The notes beneath the pieces are model-generated. The model worked only from the letters and a program-made list of their open reading frames with translations, ran no database searches and was not told the origin of the DNA. Shown one piece after another: positions 53,306 to 61,421 of a DNA stretch of 64,000 nucleotides. Every line of letters begins with the position of its first letter. The first letter of the stretch is position 1. The position numbers and the translations under genes were made by a program. This DNA is from Litorimonas sp964511495 (lineage in GTDB: Bacteria > Pseudomonadota > Alphaproteobacteria > Caulobacterales > Maricaulaceae). The stretch is from the NCBI GenBank assembly GCA_964511495.1, contig CAZEFT010000003.1, positions 124,001 through 188,000 of the forward strand. Reading direction: 5' to 3'.

Positions 53306-53375
53306 TGAAGCTACATCGTTTCGCGACCCTCTACGCACTCAAAAGGTTTTTGTCGAGGGAGCTGTGGCAGTTCCG

Positions 53376-54779
53376 TTACTTTCCAACACAAAAACGCGAA
53401 AAGATGCGGTCAAAGACGGCTTCGATATCAGCTTCCCCCGCCAATTCTGCAATCGCACGCAGGGCAGTCCGCAGATCGTCCCCCGCCAATTCAGGAGAAA
53501 AAGCCAGATGTGACCTTGCCCTTTCAATCGCACTTTCAGCCCGCCTCACACAATCAGCGTGACGCTCCCGCGTTAAGCCTACATCTTGACCGACAGAAAA
53601 GTTCTCGCTGATCGTTTTCTCAAGTTGTTCATAGAGGCGCTTCTCGCCTTCGCCCGAAAGTAGATCGTCAATAATAACAGCTGTTACCGTCTCTTTATCG
53701 AGCTCAAAGTCTGCGTTCTCTGCATTGACATATATAATGTCATGGACCGACAGGCTTTTTGCAATCTCCCCATCATAATCACTCACCCCGGATCGAATGA
53801 CATAAATCGTGATTTCAGAGTCTTGCGCTCTTTTCTTCGCTCGTCTCACGCCCTCCGCTTCGATTTTATTTTCTGTTACCCGCAATCCTGCCGTATCTGA
53901 AAGAGTTACTGGCAGCCCGCTAATCACCATTTGTGCCTCTACAATATCACGTGTTGTGCCGGCTTCTGGAGAGGTAATGGCAATCTCACGCCGTGTCAGT
54001 GCGTTTATCAAGGTAGATTTCCCCACATTCGGTGCGCCTATAATCGCGATATCTAGGCCCGATCGTATCGCGGCTCCTCGGCCCATATCACCCCTCGCTT
54101 TTTGCATATCCTGCATAACCTCTGTGAGCGGGGTGTAAGCACCATGGGATAAATTATCAGGTATGTCCGCTTCATCCGGAAAATCTATTTCACCTTCAAT
54201 CTGCGCTAAGGCATCCAGAATTGTCTCCCGCCAATTTTCGTAAAGCTCCTTCAAACCGCCGCCCATTTGTCGCAAAGCCTGAACACGCTGACCCTCCGTC
54301 TGTGCGTCTATCAGATCCGCCAAACCTTCTGCTTCCGTGAGATCAAGCTTGCCATTTTGAACGGCGCGCCGTGTAAATTCACCCGGCTCGGCCTGTAATA
54401 GACCAAGACTTAACAGCGTATGGCTGAGCGCTTGCGTGACGGCCGGACTGCCATGTGTGTGAAATTCAGCACTATCTTCACCCGTAAAACTGGCTGGCCC
54501 GGGAAACCAAAGCACCAAAGCCTCATCAATTGGCTTTGAATCAACATTATATAATCTGCGAAGAGCGGCAAAGCGCGCTTTTGGGCATTTCTTTTGCGAT
54601 AGCTGTCTTATTGTTTCCGCGCTCGCTGGGCCGCTAATACGATAAACCGAAACTCCTGCCTGTCCCGGAGCGGAGCTTAAAGAAAAAATCGTGTCCTCAG
54701 CGCCCTTCAATGTAGGGGTTTTCGCTTTCGCCTCATCGTTTTTTGTTGAAACGGTTGAATTATTATTTAGCCTCGTCAT
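53376..54779 (-). CDS. mnmE: tRNA modification GTPase MnmE
   Basis: MnmE is the GTPase partner of MnmG in U34 modification. The 467-residue product has an N-terminal tetrahydrofolate-binding domain (DTIFSLSSAPGQAGVSVYRISGP), helical arms, a G domain with IIGAPNVGKSTLINAL and DTAGLR, and ends in the invariant type FCVGK motif. About 25 extra residues of low complexity precede the domain. It heads the leftward mnmE-mnmG-rsmG-parA-parB run. Confidence 0.96.
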   Translation of the reverse strand: MTRLNNNSTVSTKNDEAKAKTPTLKGAEDTIFSLSSAPGQAGVSVYRISGPASAETIRQLSQKKCPKARFAALRRLYNVDSKPIDEALVLWFPGPASFTGEDSAEFHTHGSPAVTQALSHTLLSLGLLQAEPGEFTRRAVQNGKLDLTEAEGLADLIDAQTEGQRVQALRQMGGGLKELYENWRETILDALAQIEGEIDFPDEADIPDNLSHGAYTPLTEVMQDMQKARGDMGRGAAIRSGLDIAIIGAPNVGKSTLINALTRREIAITSPEAGTTRDIVEAQMVISGLPVTLSDTAGLRVTENKIEAEGVRRAKKRAQDSEITIYVIRSGVSDYDGEIAKSLSVHDIIYVNAENADFELDKETVTAVIIDDLLSGEGEKRLYEQLEKTISENFSVGQDVGLTRERHADCVRRAESAIERARSHLAFSPELAGDDLRTALRAIAELAGEADIEAVFDRIFSRFCVGK

Positions 54780-54833
54780 AAGCGACGCTATAAGGCGAAA
54801 TCACAAAAGTCGCAAAGATTAAGGAGGGGTGGA

Positions 54834-55715
54834 ATGTTTCGAAATACTTCAAAATTGGCGCTCTTGGCGTTATTGACGATAGGTTCAACGGCCTGCTCCC
54901 AAAGAGTGTCCGAGGTCGAGCAAGTTGAGCCTATTTCTGCGGAAACCGTCAACCTTCTCGACTATCCGTTTGAGACCGTTTTGAAATGCCTGCCCGAGCA
55001 AAACGCTCTGGTTGCGGCCCATCGCGGAACCTCACGCGCTTGGGATATTCCCGAAAACAGCATGGGCGCCTTAAAACGCATTATGGATCACGGCACACTC
55101 ATTGCGGAGATTGACATTGCCGGGCTTAAAAGCGGAGAACAAATTCTATTCCATGACGGTGTCTGGGATCGGAAATCAACGGGGAAGGGGCCTGTTGCTA
55201 GCACCACGTGGGATCAAGCCGAAAAAATTCTTCTTAAAAGTTTTGCTGGAACACTCTCAGCGGAGCGACCCGCCTTGCTCTCTGACGTCCTAGATGTCGC
55301 CAAAGGTAAAATATTCTTAGAAATTGATTTCAAATCAAGCGCGAAAACTGACGAAGTCCTCAAGCTTATTCGGCAAAGAGATATGGCCAATCAAGTCGTT
55401 CTCATTGCCTATACAAATGAGCGGGCACAAGAGCTTTATGCCTTAGCGCCTGAGATGCTTATCTCTGCCCCCGGCGATGAAAAAGGCAAGGGGCTAAACC
55501 CCGATAAGACTTTGCTTTGGATGGGACGTAATATTTCTACAGACTTAGAAGCAACGCCAACCTTGGGGTATATCGGCCTTTTAGGAAAAGATGACAACAA
55601 AGAGGTGAAAGCCGGGCCTAGTGTCTTCCTTGTTTCAGACTGGCCGACCGATCATGGCAGTGTCATTGGTGAGTTGGACACGAATACAATGATGGCTTGC
55701 TTAAAGGCAGGTTAA
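54834..55715 (+). CDS. Glycerophosphodiester phosphodiesterase-like lipoprotein
   Basis: A 293-residue lipoprotein (signal ending TIGSTAC) of the GDPD barrel family. Motifs AAHRGTSRAWDIPENSMGAL (first His and Glu), AEIDIAGLKSGEQILFHDGVWDRKSTG (Asp and second His) and KIFLEIDFK are the expected catalytic set. It would release glycerol 3-phosphate from phospholipid head groups in the periplasm. It is divergent from mnmE and convergent with dnaQ; rho, sometimes near this spot in relatives, is absent. Confidence 0.88.
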   Translation: MFRNTSKLALLALLTIGSTACSQRVSEVEQVEPISAETVNLLDYPFETVLKCLPEQNALVAAHRGTSRAWDIPENSMGALKRIMDHGTLIAEIDIAGLKSGEQILFHDGVWDRKSTGKGPVASTTWDQAEKILLKSFAGTLSAERPALLSDVLDVAKGKIFLEIDFKSSAKTDEVLKLIRQRDMANQVVLIAYTNERAQELYALAPEMLISAPGDEKGKGLNPDKTLLWMGRNISTDLEATPTLGYIGLLGKDDNKEVKAGPSVFLVSDWPTDHGSVIGELDTNTMMACLKAG

Positions 55716-55731
55716 GTTTCCTAAGCCAAGT

Positions 55732-56451
55732 CTAAGCGTTTTCACGCGACCAATATTTTTGCCAAATCATTTCGTCGCCCAATTTAGAAATAAAGTTACG
55801 ATGCGCTTCTTTTTCCGCCTCACTGAGCTTGGGAGCGAGGGCTTGCGGGCGCTGCTTCGCCATAGCCGTATTGGAATTACGGTAAGGGTCATGACTGACT
55901 TCTTTGCTTCCGCCCAATCCTAATGAGCGTTCACGTCCACCGCAAAGCTCAAGATAAACTGCAGCCAATAATTCCGAGTCAATAATGGCGCCATGCTTAT
56001 CACGTGAAGACAAAGAGATATCAAATCTACGACACAAGGCATCCAGTGACGCAGGGGAGCCAGGAAACTTTGCATTGGCCATTGCCAGAGTGTCTTTGAA
56101 TCGCGTTTTGGGAATAGGATCAAACCCGGCACGCTCAAGCTCCGCATTGATAAAGCCCTCATCAAAACGAGCATTATGCGCAATCAAGATACTATCACCC
56201 ACAAAGTCTAAAAAGCCTTGGGCCTCTTCTTTGAATTTTGGTTTGCCCCGAAGAAACTCTGTCGTAAGCCCTGTAATCTCAACGACCTTTTCAGGAACAT
56301 CACGCTCCGGATCAAGATAAGCGTGAAATTGCCTCCCCGTCGGCAAGAGATCGACGATTTCAATACAGCCGATTTCTGTAATACGGTCAGCTCCACGCGC
56401 ATCAAAACCCGTTGTTTCCGTATCAAAAACAATTTCGCGTATACCCGACAT
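55732..56451 (-). CDS. dnaQ: DNA polymerase III epsilon subunit (proofreading exonuclease)
   Basis: The epsilon subunit removes misincorporated bases. The 239-residue DEDD exonuclease has ExoI EIVFDTETTGFD, ExoII SILIAHNARFDEGFINAE, and ExoIII SRDKHGAIIDSELLAAVY with the HxxxxxD pattern. The C-terminal part after 180 is the polymerase-binding tail. It is the last gene of the leftward ppsR operon, 14 bases after coaE. Confidence 0.95.
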   Translation of the reverse strand: MSGIREIVFDTETTGFDARGADRITEIGCIEIVDLLPTGRQFHAYLDPERDVPEKVVEITGLTTEFLRGKPKFKEEAQGFLDFVGDSILIAHNARFDEGFINAELERAGFDPIPKTRFKDTLAMANAKFPGSPASLDALCRRFDISLSSRDKHGAIIDSELLAAVYLELCGGRERSLGLGGSKEVSHDPYRNSNTAMAKQRPQALAPKLSEAEKEAHRNFISKLGDEMIWQKYWSRENA

Positions 56452-56465
56452 AACGCGCCCTTTTA

Positions 56466-57068
56466 TTAGTTGTTTTGCGACCTATCCCTTAATCGCTTCA
56501 CCAAGTCATGCACTGCTTTGCGAGTTTCGGAAAGACTGTCCGCTGTGGATATAATAAAATCCGCCCTCTTCCGTTTCTCTGAATCCGCCATTTGCCGGGA
56601 CAGCAATTTTTTAAATAAATCAGGGTTCATACCCGGACGGGCCAAAACACGCGCTTTTTGAACTTCAAAGGGAGCCGAGACAACTATTGTGTAATCCACC
56701 CGTTTATCGCCGCCCGTTTCAAACAGAAGCGGAATATCAAAGAGAACAATATCTGCTTTATTTTCACGTGCTTGCGATAAAAATCTTTGTCGAAGTTCTC
56801 CAACCCACGGATGAATGAAGCTTTCAAGTACGGAAAGGTTTAACGGATCAGAACGCATATATTGACCGAGCACCTTACGGTCTACTGCCCCGCCTTTAAC
56901 GGCATCCGGAAAGACTGCACGGATCAAAGGAACAGCTTTTCCTCCTTTTCCGTAAAGCTTATGTACCGCAGCATCCGCATCAAAAACAGGAATCCCCAGT
57001 TCTGAAAACATTTTGGCCGTCGTTGTTTTGCCCATACCGATGGACCCCGTAAGACCAAGAGTAATCAC
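56466..57068 (-). CDS. coaE: Dephospho-CoA kinase
   Basis: CoaE does the last step of coenzyme A synthesis. The 200-residue product has the P-loop LTGSIGMGKTTTAKMF, PVFDADAAVHKLY, and ADIVLFDIPLLFETG with the DIPLLFE motif. It overlaps aroE by 4 bases. Confidence 0.95.
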   Translation of the reverse strand: MITLGLTGSIGMGKTTTAKMFSELGIPVFDADAAVHKLYGKGGKAVPLIRAVFPDAVKGGAVDRKVLGQYMRSDPLNLSVLESFIHPWVGELRQRFLSQARENKADIVLFDIPLLFETGGDKRVDYTIVVSAPFEVQKARVLARPGMNPDLFKKLLSRQMADSEKRKRADFIISTADSLSETRKAVHDLVKRLRDRSQNN

Positions 57069-57925
57069 CGAATACCACTTTCAAGTGCTGCATAAAGAGT
57101 GTCTGTAGGGTCATCCTCTATATGCGGATAGTCTCCATAAAAATGACGAAAGCTCGGCCGTGCCTGAGCAATCAGCATTTCCAATCCCCCCAAAGTCTGA
57201 CACCCTCTCTCCTCTGCCGCTTTCAAAAACGGAGTCATCCTAGGGGTGTATATCAGGTCATATATAAGCGTATCGGGACTCACAGCTTTCAAAGACAAAT
57301 CAAGGGGCGGATAGCCTTTCATTCCGGCAGATGTCGCATTAATTATAATGTCACTGGGGAGAACCGCATTCTGTCTTTGTGACCAAGGCAGAGCATAAAC
57401 GCTCGGTAAGTTCAGTGAATCAACAAGCGCCTCGGCCTTACCATCTGTCCGGTTAACCACGCGTATCTCAGGAACATTCATAGATAATAATGCGCCAATC
57501 ACTGCTCTGGCCGCACCGCCAGCGCCGATCAATAAAACCGAGCTTTGCGCCAATTTATTTGGGTGAATATAACGCAGCAAAGGGGCGGCAAATCCTTCGA
57601 GATCCGTATTGTGGGCAACAAGTCGGCCCTCTCGTTTAAAAAGACAATTCGCAACACCCAAAAGCTCGGCTTCGGGTGTGTGCTCATCTGCGGCCCGGAA
57701 TGCCTGTCTTTTTAAGGGAAGAGTGACATTTACCCCGACAATGGAAGTATATTTCAAACTCTTAAACGCATCCAAAGCTTTATCTGGTCTTACCGCAAAG
57801 GGGATATAAGCACCCATTATACCAGATCGTTTGAGCCAAAAATTATGAAGAACGGGTGACAAGGAATGGTGAATGGGCCACCCACAAACACCCGCTAGTT
57901 TTGGTATCGGTCTCGCAGACGTCAT
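57065..57925 (-). CDS. aroE: Shikimate dehydrogenase
   Basis: AroE reduces 3-dehydroshikimate with NADPH in aromatic amino-acid synthesis. The 286-residue product starts with the substrate motif GVCGWPIHHSLSPVLHNFWL, has VNVTLPLKRQAF with the catalytic Lys, LIGAGGAARAVIGAL as the nucleotide motif, VNRTDGKAEALV after it, and INATSAGMKGYPPL. It overlaps maf and coaE by 4 bases on each side, showing tight coupling. Confidence 0.95.
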   Translation of the reverse strand: MTSARPIPKLAGVCGWPIHHSLSPVLHNFWLKRSGIMGAYIPFAVRPDKALDAFKSLKYTSIVGVNVTLPLKRQAFRAADEHTPEAELLGVANCLFKREGRLVAHNTDLEGFAAPLLRYIHPNKLAQSSVLLIGAGGAARAVIGALLSMNVPEIRVVNRTDGKAEALVDSLNLPSVYALPWSQRQNAVLPSDIIINATSAGMKGYPPLDLSLKAVSPDTLIYDLIYTPRMTPFLKAAEERGCQTLGGLEMLIAQARPSFRHFYGDYPHIEDDPTDTLYAALESGIR

Positions 57926-58563
57926 GATGGGATAACACCTCTGACCCGCAGAAAATCGAGAAGCGGTAATAAGGGCAGGCCTAATATAGAAAAGAAGTCG
58001 CCTTCAACCTTTGAAAACAATTGAGAGCCCGGCCCTTCAAAGCGATAAGCCCCAACTGATTTCGTAAGTGCCTCTCCTTCCGCCTCAATATAACGATCCA
58101 AAAAAGCGTCTGAAAATTTACGAACGCTGAGTGTTGTGATAGCCAAATGCCGCCAAATAGCCTGACCATTTTCACACACAACCACAGCGCCCATTAATTG
58201 ATGTGTCTTGCCCCGCATCGATTTAAGGCGTTCTCTTGCTTCGTCAATATCTTTGGGTTTATCGAAAAGCTCACCCTCCATAACCATGATTTGATCCGCT
58301 CCAATCACAAAGCCCGTTTCCTGCCGGCTGACTTTTATAGCTTTGGCTTCCGCCAAAGCATCCGCGATATCTCTTAAGCGTGACCCTTCATCCAGCATAG
58401 CGGATTTTATGGCAGCTTCGTCTACGGGTTTCGCGATAACCTCATAATCCAATCCGGCTCCGTCCATAATTTGGGCGCGAATGGCTGAACCGCTTGCCAA
58501 AATCAAGCGGCCCTCAGTTTTAAATGGTTTCACATCTAACCCCATTGTTTCAGAGTGTCCCAT
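57922..58563 (-). CDS. Maf-family nucleoside triphosphate pyrophosphatase
   Basis: Maf proteins hydrolyse non-canonical nucleotides. The 213-residue product has LILASGSAIRAQIMDGAGLDYEVIA, KAIKVSRQETGFVIGADQIM with the catalytic Asp, and the C-terminal GAYRFEGPGSQLFSKVEGDFFSILGLPLLPLLDFL. The start ATG 58563 has AAGG upstream and overlaps ppsR by 14 bases; ATG 58545 is an alternative. Confidence 0.9.
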   Translation of the reverse strand: MGHSETMGLDVKPFKTEGRLILASGSAIRAQIMDGAGLDYEVIAKPVDEAAIKSAMLDEGSRLRDIADALAEAKAIKVSRQETGFVIGADQIMVMEGELFDKPKDIDEARERLKSMRGKTHQLMGAVVVCENGQAIWRHLAITTLSVRKFSDAFLDRYIEAEGEALTKSVGAYRFEGPGSQLFSKVEGDFFSILGLPLLPLLDFLRVRGVIPS

Positions 58564-59389
58564 TATGCGCCTTATATAAATTGATGATCTGCGCGGCGGT
58601 TTCCTCAATGGACTTACGCGTAACATCAATCACTTTATAGCCCTTTTTGACAAACATACGTTTCGCCTGACGCATTTCATCGCGCACACGGTCTTGATCG
58701 ATATAATCAGTCTGCCCTTGTTGGCGCAGCCCCATTAATCTTTGTTCTCGGATTTGCACGATCCGGTCAGGCGAAGCGACCAAGCCTACAATGAAAGGCT
58801 TTTCAAATCTGTCCAAAATAACGGGAAGAGGCGCCCCGGGAACAAGGGGAATATTTCCGGCCTTATAACCGCGATTGGCCAAGTAAATACAAGTCGGTGT
58901 TTTCGACGTCCGGCTCACCCCGAGTAAAATAATGTCTGCTTCTTCCAAACCTTGCGCTGCTTGACCATCATCATGAGCCATAGCGTAATCAAGGGCTTCG
59001 ATACGGTTATAATATTCCGCATCAAGGTTTCTTTGCGCACCGACTTCAGAAATTATAGAGGCCCCTAAATAACGGCCCAGCATGGCTAATGTCGGATCAA
59101 GAATAGAGACAGTCGGTATTTTGCGCTCACGACAAAACTCTTCCAATCGACGGCGCCTTTCTGCGTTGACCAAGGTATAAAGCACAACACCCGGTTTTTC
59201 CTCAATGGATTGGAGGGTTTGTTCTAATTGGGCTTCGCTGCGCACCAAAGCATGAATATGTTCTAAGGCTGTCGCATTTCGAAACTGTGCCGTTGAGGCT
59301 TTCATCAATCCCACCAAAGTCTCACCTGTTGAGTCAGAGACCAAATGAACATGAAAATATATAGCAATATTGCGTTTCACATCGGACAT
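58550..59389 (-). CDS. ppsR: Pyruvate, phosphate/water dikinase regulatory protein (DUF299)
   Basis: PPSR is a bifunctional kinase and phosphotransferase that switches PEP synthase or PPDK off and on. The 279-residue product starts with YFHVHLVSDSTGETLVGLMKAS and has the P-loop-like LGVSRTSKTPTCIYLANRGYKAGNIPLVPG near 155-185. The gene is the first of the ppsR-maf-aroE-coaE-dnaQ operon and faces hemE across the putative origin, the same border as in Caulobacter. Confidence 0.93.
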   Translation of the reverse strand: MSDVKRNIAIYFHVHLVSDSTGETLVGLMKASTAQFRNATALEHIHALVRSEAQLEQTLQSIEEKPGVVLYTLVNAERRRRLEEFCRERKIPTVSILDPTLAMLGRYLGASIISEVGAQRNLDAEYYNRIEALDYAMAHDDGQAAQGLEEADIILLGVSRTSKTPTCIYLANRGYKAGNIPLVPGAPLPVILDRFEKPFIVGLVASPDRIVQIREQRLMGLRQQGQTDYIDQDRVRDEMRQAKRMFVKKGYKVIDVTRKSIEETAAQIINLYKAHNGTL

Positions 59390-59453
59390 ATCCGCTCATA
59401 GCTTTGCCCGGGTCAAAGCTCAATAAGCCATCTCTGTTTCTTCTTGTCCGATA

Positions 59454-59462
59454 TTATACACA
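59454..59462 (+). promoter_or_regulatory. DnaA box
   Basis: TTATACACA matches the TTATNCACA consensus exactly. Confidence 0.75.
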
Positions 59463-59662
59463 GCCCAAGCATTATGCTGCGCTAGTATCGGGTTAAGGCA
59501 AATAAATGAGAAGAACTCACAGCTTCAATCCCGAGTCGATAAGTCAAATCATTAATCTTATGAGTCCTGTGTATTGTTTTTTATAAAATTCTGTCCCAAG
59601 GATTTATTCAACTATAAATCAGAGTACAAAAGACAAAGATCTTCTTATCCCCGCTTTTCGTA

Positions 59663-59671
59663 TAATCCACA
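59663..59671 (+). promoter_or_regulatory. DnaA box, one mismatch
   Basis: TAATCCACA differs from TTATCCACA only at position 2. A weaker TTATCCCCG lies at 59645-59653. Confidence 0.6.
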
Positions 59672-59705
59672 GACTTAATCATCCATTGTGAGTTATAATA
59701 CTTTA

Positions 59706-59720
59706 TTAGCAATTCATTAA
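59706..59720 (+). promoter_or_regulatory. CtrA-like box next to a GANTC site
   Basis: TTAG-N7-TTAA agrees with TTAA-N7-TTAA at seven of eight positions. GATTC starts at the next base (59721), so binding and methylation could interact. In Caulobacter CtrA silences the origin in swarmer cells. Confidence 0.55.
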
Positions 59721-59848
59721 GATTCCTTACTCAAAGGTTAACGCAGTCCACATATACAACTTTCTACGACTATCACTTCTTTTTTAAAAAATATAAGAGA
59801 GGAATTTGAGAGCTTCGGATAAGTTCAGGTATAAAGAAAGGCTCGTCC

Positions 59849-60886
59849 ATGACGGCAAAAATTCTGAGCGTATTAGACGGAAATCGTACTGACATACCGC
59901 CCATCTGGTTTATGCGCCAAGCAGGGCGACATTTACCTGAATATTTAGAGATCAGAGCAACCGCCAAAGACTTTATCGATTTTTGCTTCTCACCGAAAAA
60001 AGCCGCAGAAGTTACACTTCAGCCCATAAGACGTTATGATATGGACGCTGCCATATTATTTGCTGACATCCTTTTGATCCCGATTGGCTTAGGACGAGAT
60101 GTACGCTTTGTAAAAGGCACGGGCCCCGTTTTAGACCCTATAACACTATCCGATATTGCGGCTTTGAAAATAGACGGTGCAGCAAAGCGGATCAGTTCTG
60201 TTTATGAAACTGTGTCCCGTGTAAGAGCAGAACTTGATAAGTCTAAAGCTTTGATTGGCTTTTGTGGTGCTCCCTGGACCGTCGCAACTTATATGATTGA
60301 AGGTAAAGGCTCTCCCACGAAAGAGATTGCAAAACGTTTTGCTTATGAAAACCCTGAAGCTATGGCGGACTTATTAGAGGCCTTGGTTATCTCAAGTGCG
60401 GAATATCTAATCGGACAAGCGAAAGCTGGCGCAGACGTTTTGAAAATTTTTGAGAGTTGGGCAGAAGCGTTAGCTCCAGACTTGTTTGATCGTCTTGTTA
60501 TTAATCCGACCCGCGATATTGTGCGCAGAGTCCGGGCTGCCGGAATAAATGTGCCTATTATTGGCTTTCCAAGAGGGGCCGGATTAAACGCCATTCGTTA
60601 CGCGCATGAAACAGAGATTTCAGCCATTGCTGCGGGAACACAAATGCCCATGGATGATTTTCGCTGTGCTATTCCTGAAAATATGCCGGTCCAAGGAAAC
60701 TTGGATCCGTTGGCCTTGCGTATCGGTGGATCAACCCTGCGTCGCGCCGTCGACCATGTATTAAGAGAGGCGTCAGCAGGGCCTCATATTTTCAATTTAG
60801 GCCATGGCGTTACGCCGGACGTAAAAATTGACAATGTCCAAGCCGTTGTTAATCATATTCGCGGGAAAGAGGCGCATTATGTTTGA
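59849..60886 (+). CDS. hemE: Uroporphyrinogen decarboxylase
   Basis: HemE decarboxylates uroporphyrinogen III to coproporphyrinogen III in heme synthesis. The 345-residue product has PPIWFMRQAGRHLPEY near residues 17-33, the active-site segment AAILFADILLIPIGLG, GFCGAPWTVATYMIEG, and FNLGHGVTPDVKIDNVQAVVNHIR at the end. The stop overlaps the hemJ start by 8 bases. Confidence 0.96.
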   Translation: MTAKILSVLDGNRTDIPPIWFMRQAGRHLPEYLEIRATAKDFIDFCFSPKKAAEVTLQPIRRYDMDAAILFADILLIPIGLGRDVRFVKGTGPVLDPITLSDIAALKIDGAAKRISSVYETVSRVRAELDKSKALIGFCGAPWTVATYMIEGKGSPTKEIAKRFAYENPEAMADLLEALVISSAEYLIGQAKAGADVLKIFESWAEALAPDLFDRLVINPTRDIVRRVRAAGINVPIIGFPRGAGLNAIRYAHETEISAIAAGTQMPMDDFRCAIPENMPVQGNLDPLALRIGGSTLRRAVDHVLREASAGPHIFNLGHGVTPDVKIDNVQAVVNHIRGKEAHYV

Positions 60887-61316
60887 TCTTTATCTCTGGT
60901 TAAAAGCGTTGCACCTGAGTGCCGTTATCTTCTGGATGGCAGGTCTGCTCTATCTTCCGCGCCTTTTTGTCTATCATTCTACAGCTAAAAAAGGCGGTGA
61001 GCTTGAAGCAAAAATGGAAGAAGCCGAAGTGAAGCTTTTGCGGATTATTATGAACCCCGCCATGATTGTCGCTTTTGTCTTAGGTCTCGTTATATTGTTT
61101 TCCAACGCATCGCTTTATGCAGGAAGCGTTTGGATTTACATCAAAATTCTGTTGGCTTTTGGTTTGATTGGATATCATGGATATCTGGCAAAAACCCGAA
61201 AAGCCTTTTTGAATGGTGGACGCCCAAAGTCAGAAAAATTCTTCAGACGGATAAATGAAGTTCCGGCCATTGTGACCTTGATCATTGTTATCTTGGCAAT
61301 TGTGAAACCGTTTTAG
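60879..61316 (+). CDS. hemJ: Protoporphyrinogen oxidase HemJ
   Basis: HemJ oxidises protoporphyrinogen IX at the inner membrane. The 145-residue protein has four hydrophobic helices and the family motif WLKALHLSAVIFWMAGLLYLPRLFVYH with conserved His residues, then LLRIIMNPAMI and YHGYLAKTRKAF. ATG 60879 lies inside the end of hemE with a purine-rich ribosome site; the upstream extension of the frame is antigenic to hemE coding and rejected. Confidence 0.92.
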   Translation: MFDLYLWLKALHLSAVIFWMAGLLYLPRLFVYHSTAKKGGELEAKMEEAEVKLLRIIMNPAMIVAFVLGLVILFSNASLYAGSVWIYIKILLAFGLIGYHGYLAKTRKAFLNGGRPKSEKFFRRINEVPAIVTLIIVILAIVKPF

Positions 61317-61342
61317 GTTTGCGTAAGCGTGAAAACGCATAG

Positions 61343-61418
61343 CGGCCTCCCGTTTTTCACTATTCCCTATTATTGCTTCGCCTGTTACTGGCGAAAGGCT
61401 ACACAATAGGAGAGGCCG
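61343..61418 (+). promoter_or_regulatory. cydA leader that may hide the ribosome site
   Basis: CGGCCTC at 61343-61349 is complementary to GAGGCCG at 61412-61418, which includes part of the AGGAGAGG ribosome site of the oxidase gene. An inner hairpin TTCGCC / GGCGAA (61377-61382 and 61390-61395) sits between them. Together they could fold into an RNA that occludes translation. Confidence 0.4.
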
Positions 61419-61421
61419 TTT

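Larger units (their letters stand above)
59390..59848. other. Probable chromosome replication origin between ppsR and hemE
   Basis: This 459-bp gene-free, A+T-rich region lies between divergent ppsR and hemE, which is the location of Cori in Caulobacter. It contains a perfect DnaA box, a one-mismatch box, GANTC sites at 59533, 59562 and 59721, a near-consensus CtrA box and long A/T runs. The parS cluster lies 6-8 kb away. Function is inferred from synteny and motifs. Confidence 0.75.

Noticed and set aside
53262..53306. MFHVKH start of mnmG
   Set aside because: These codons translate the parS palindrome; family starts at the FAD motif and ATG 53261 is more likely.
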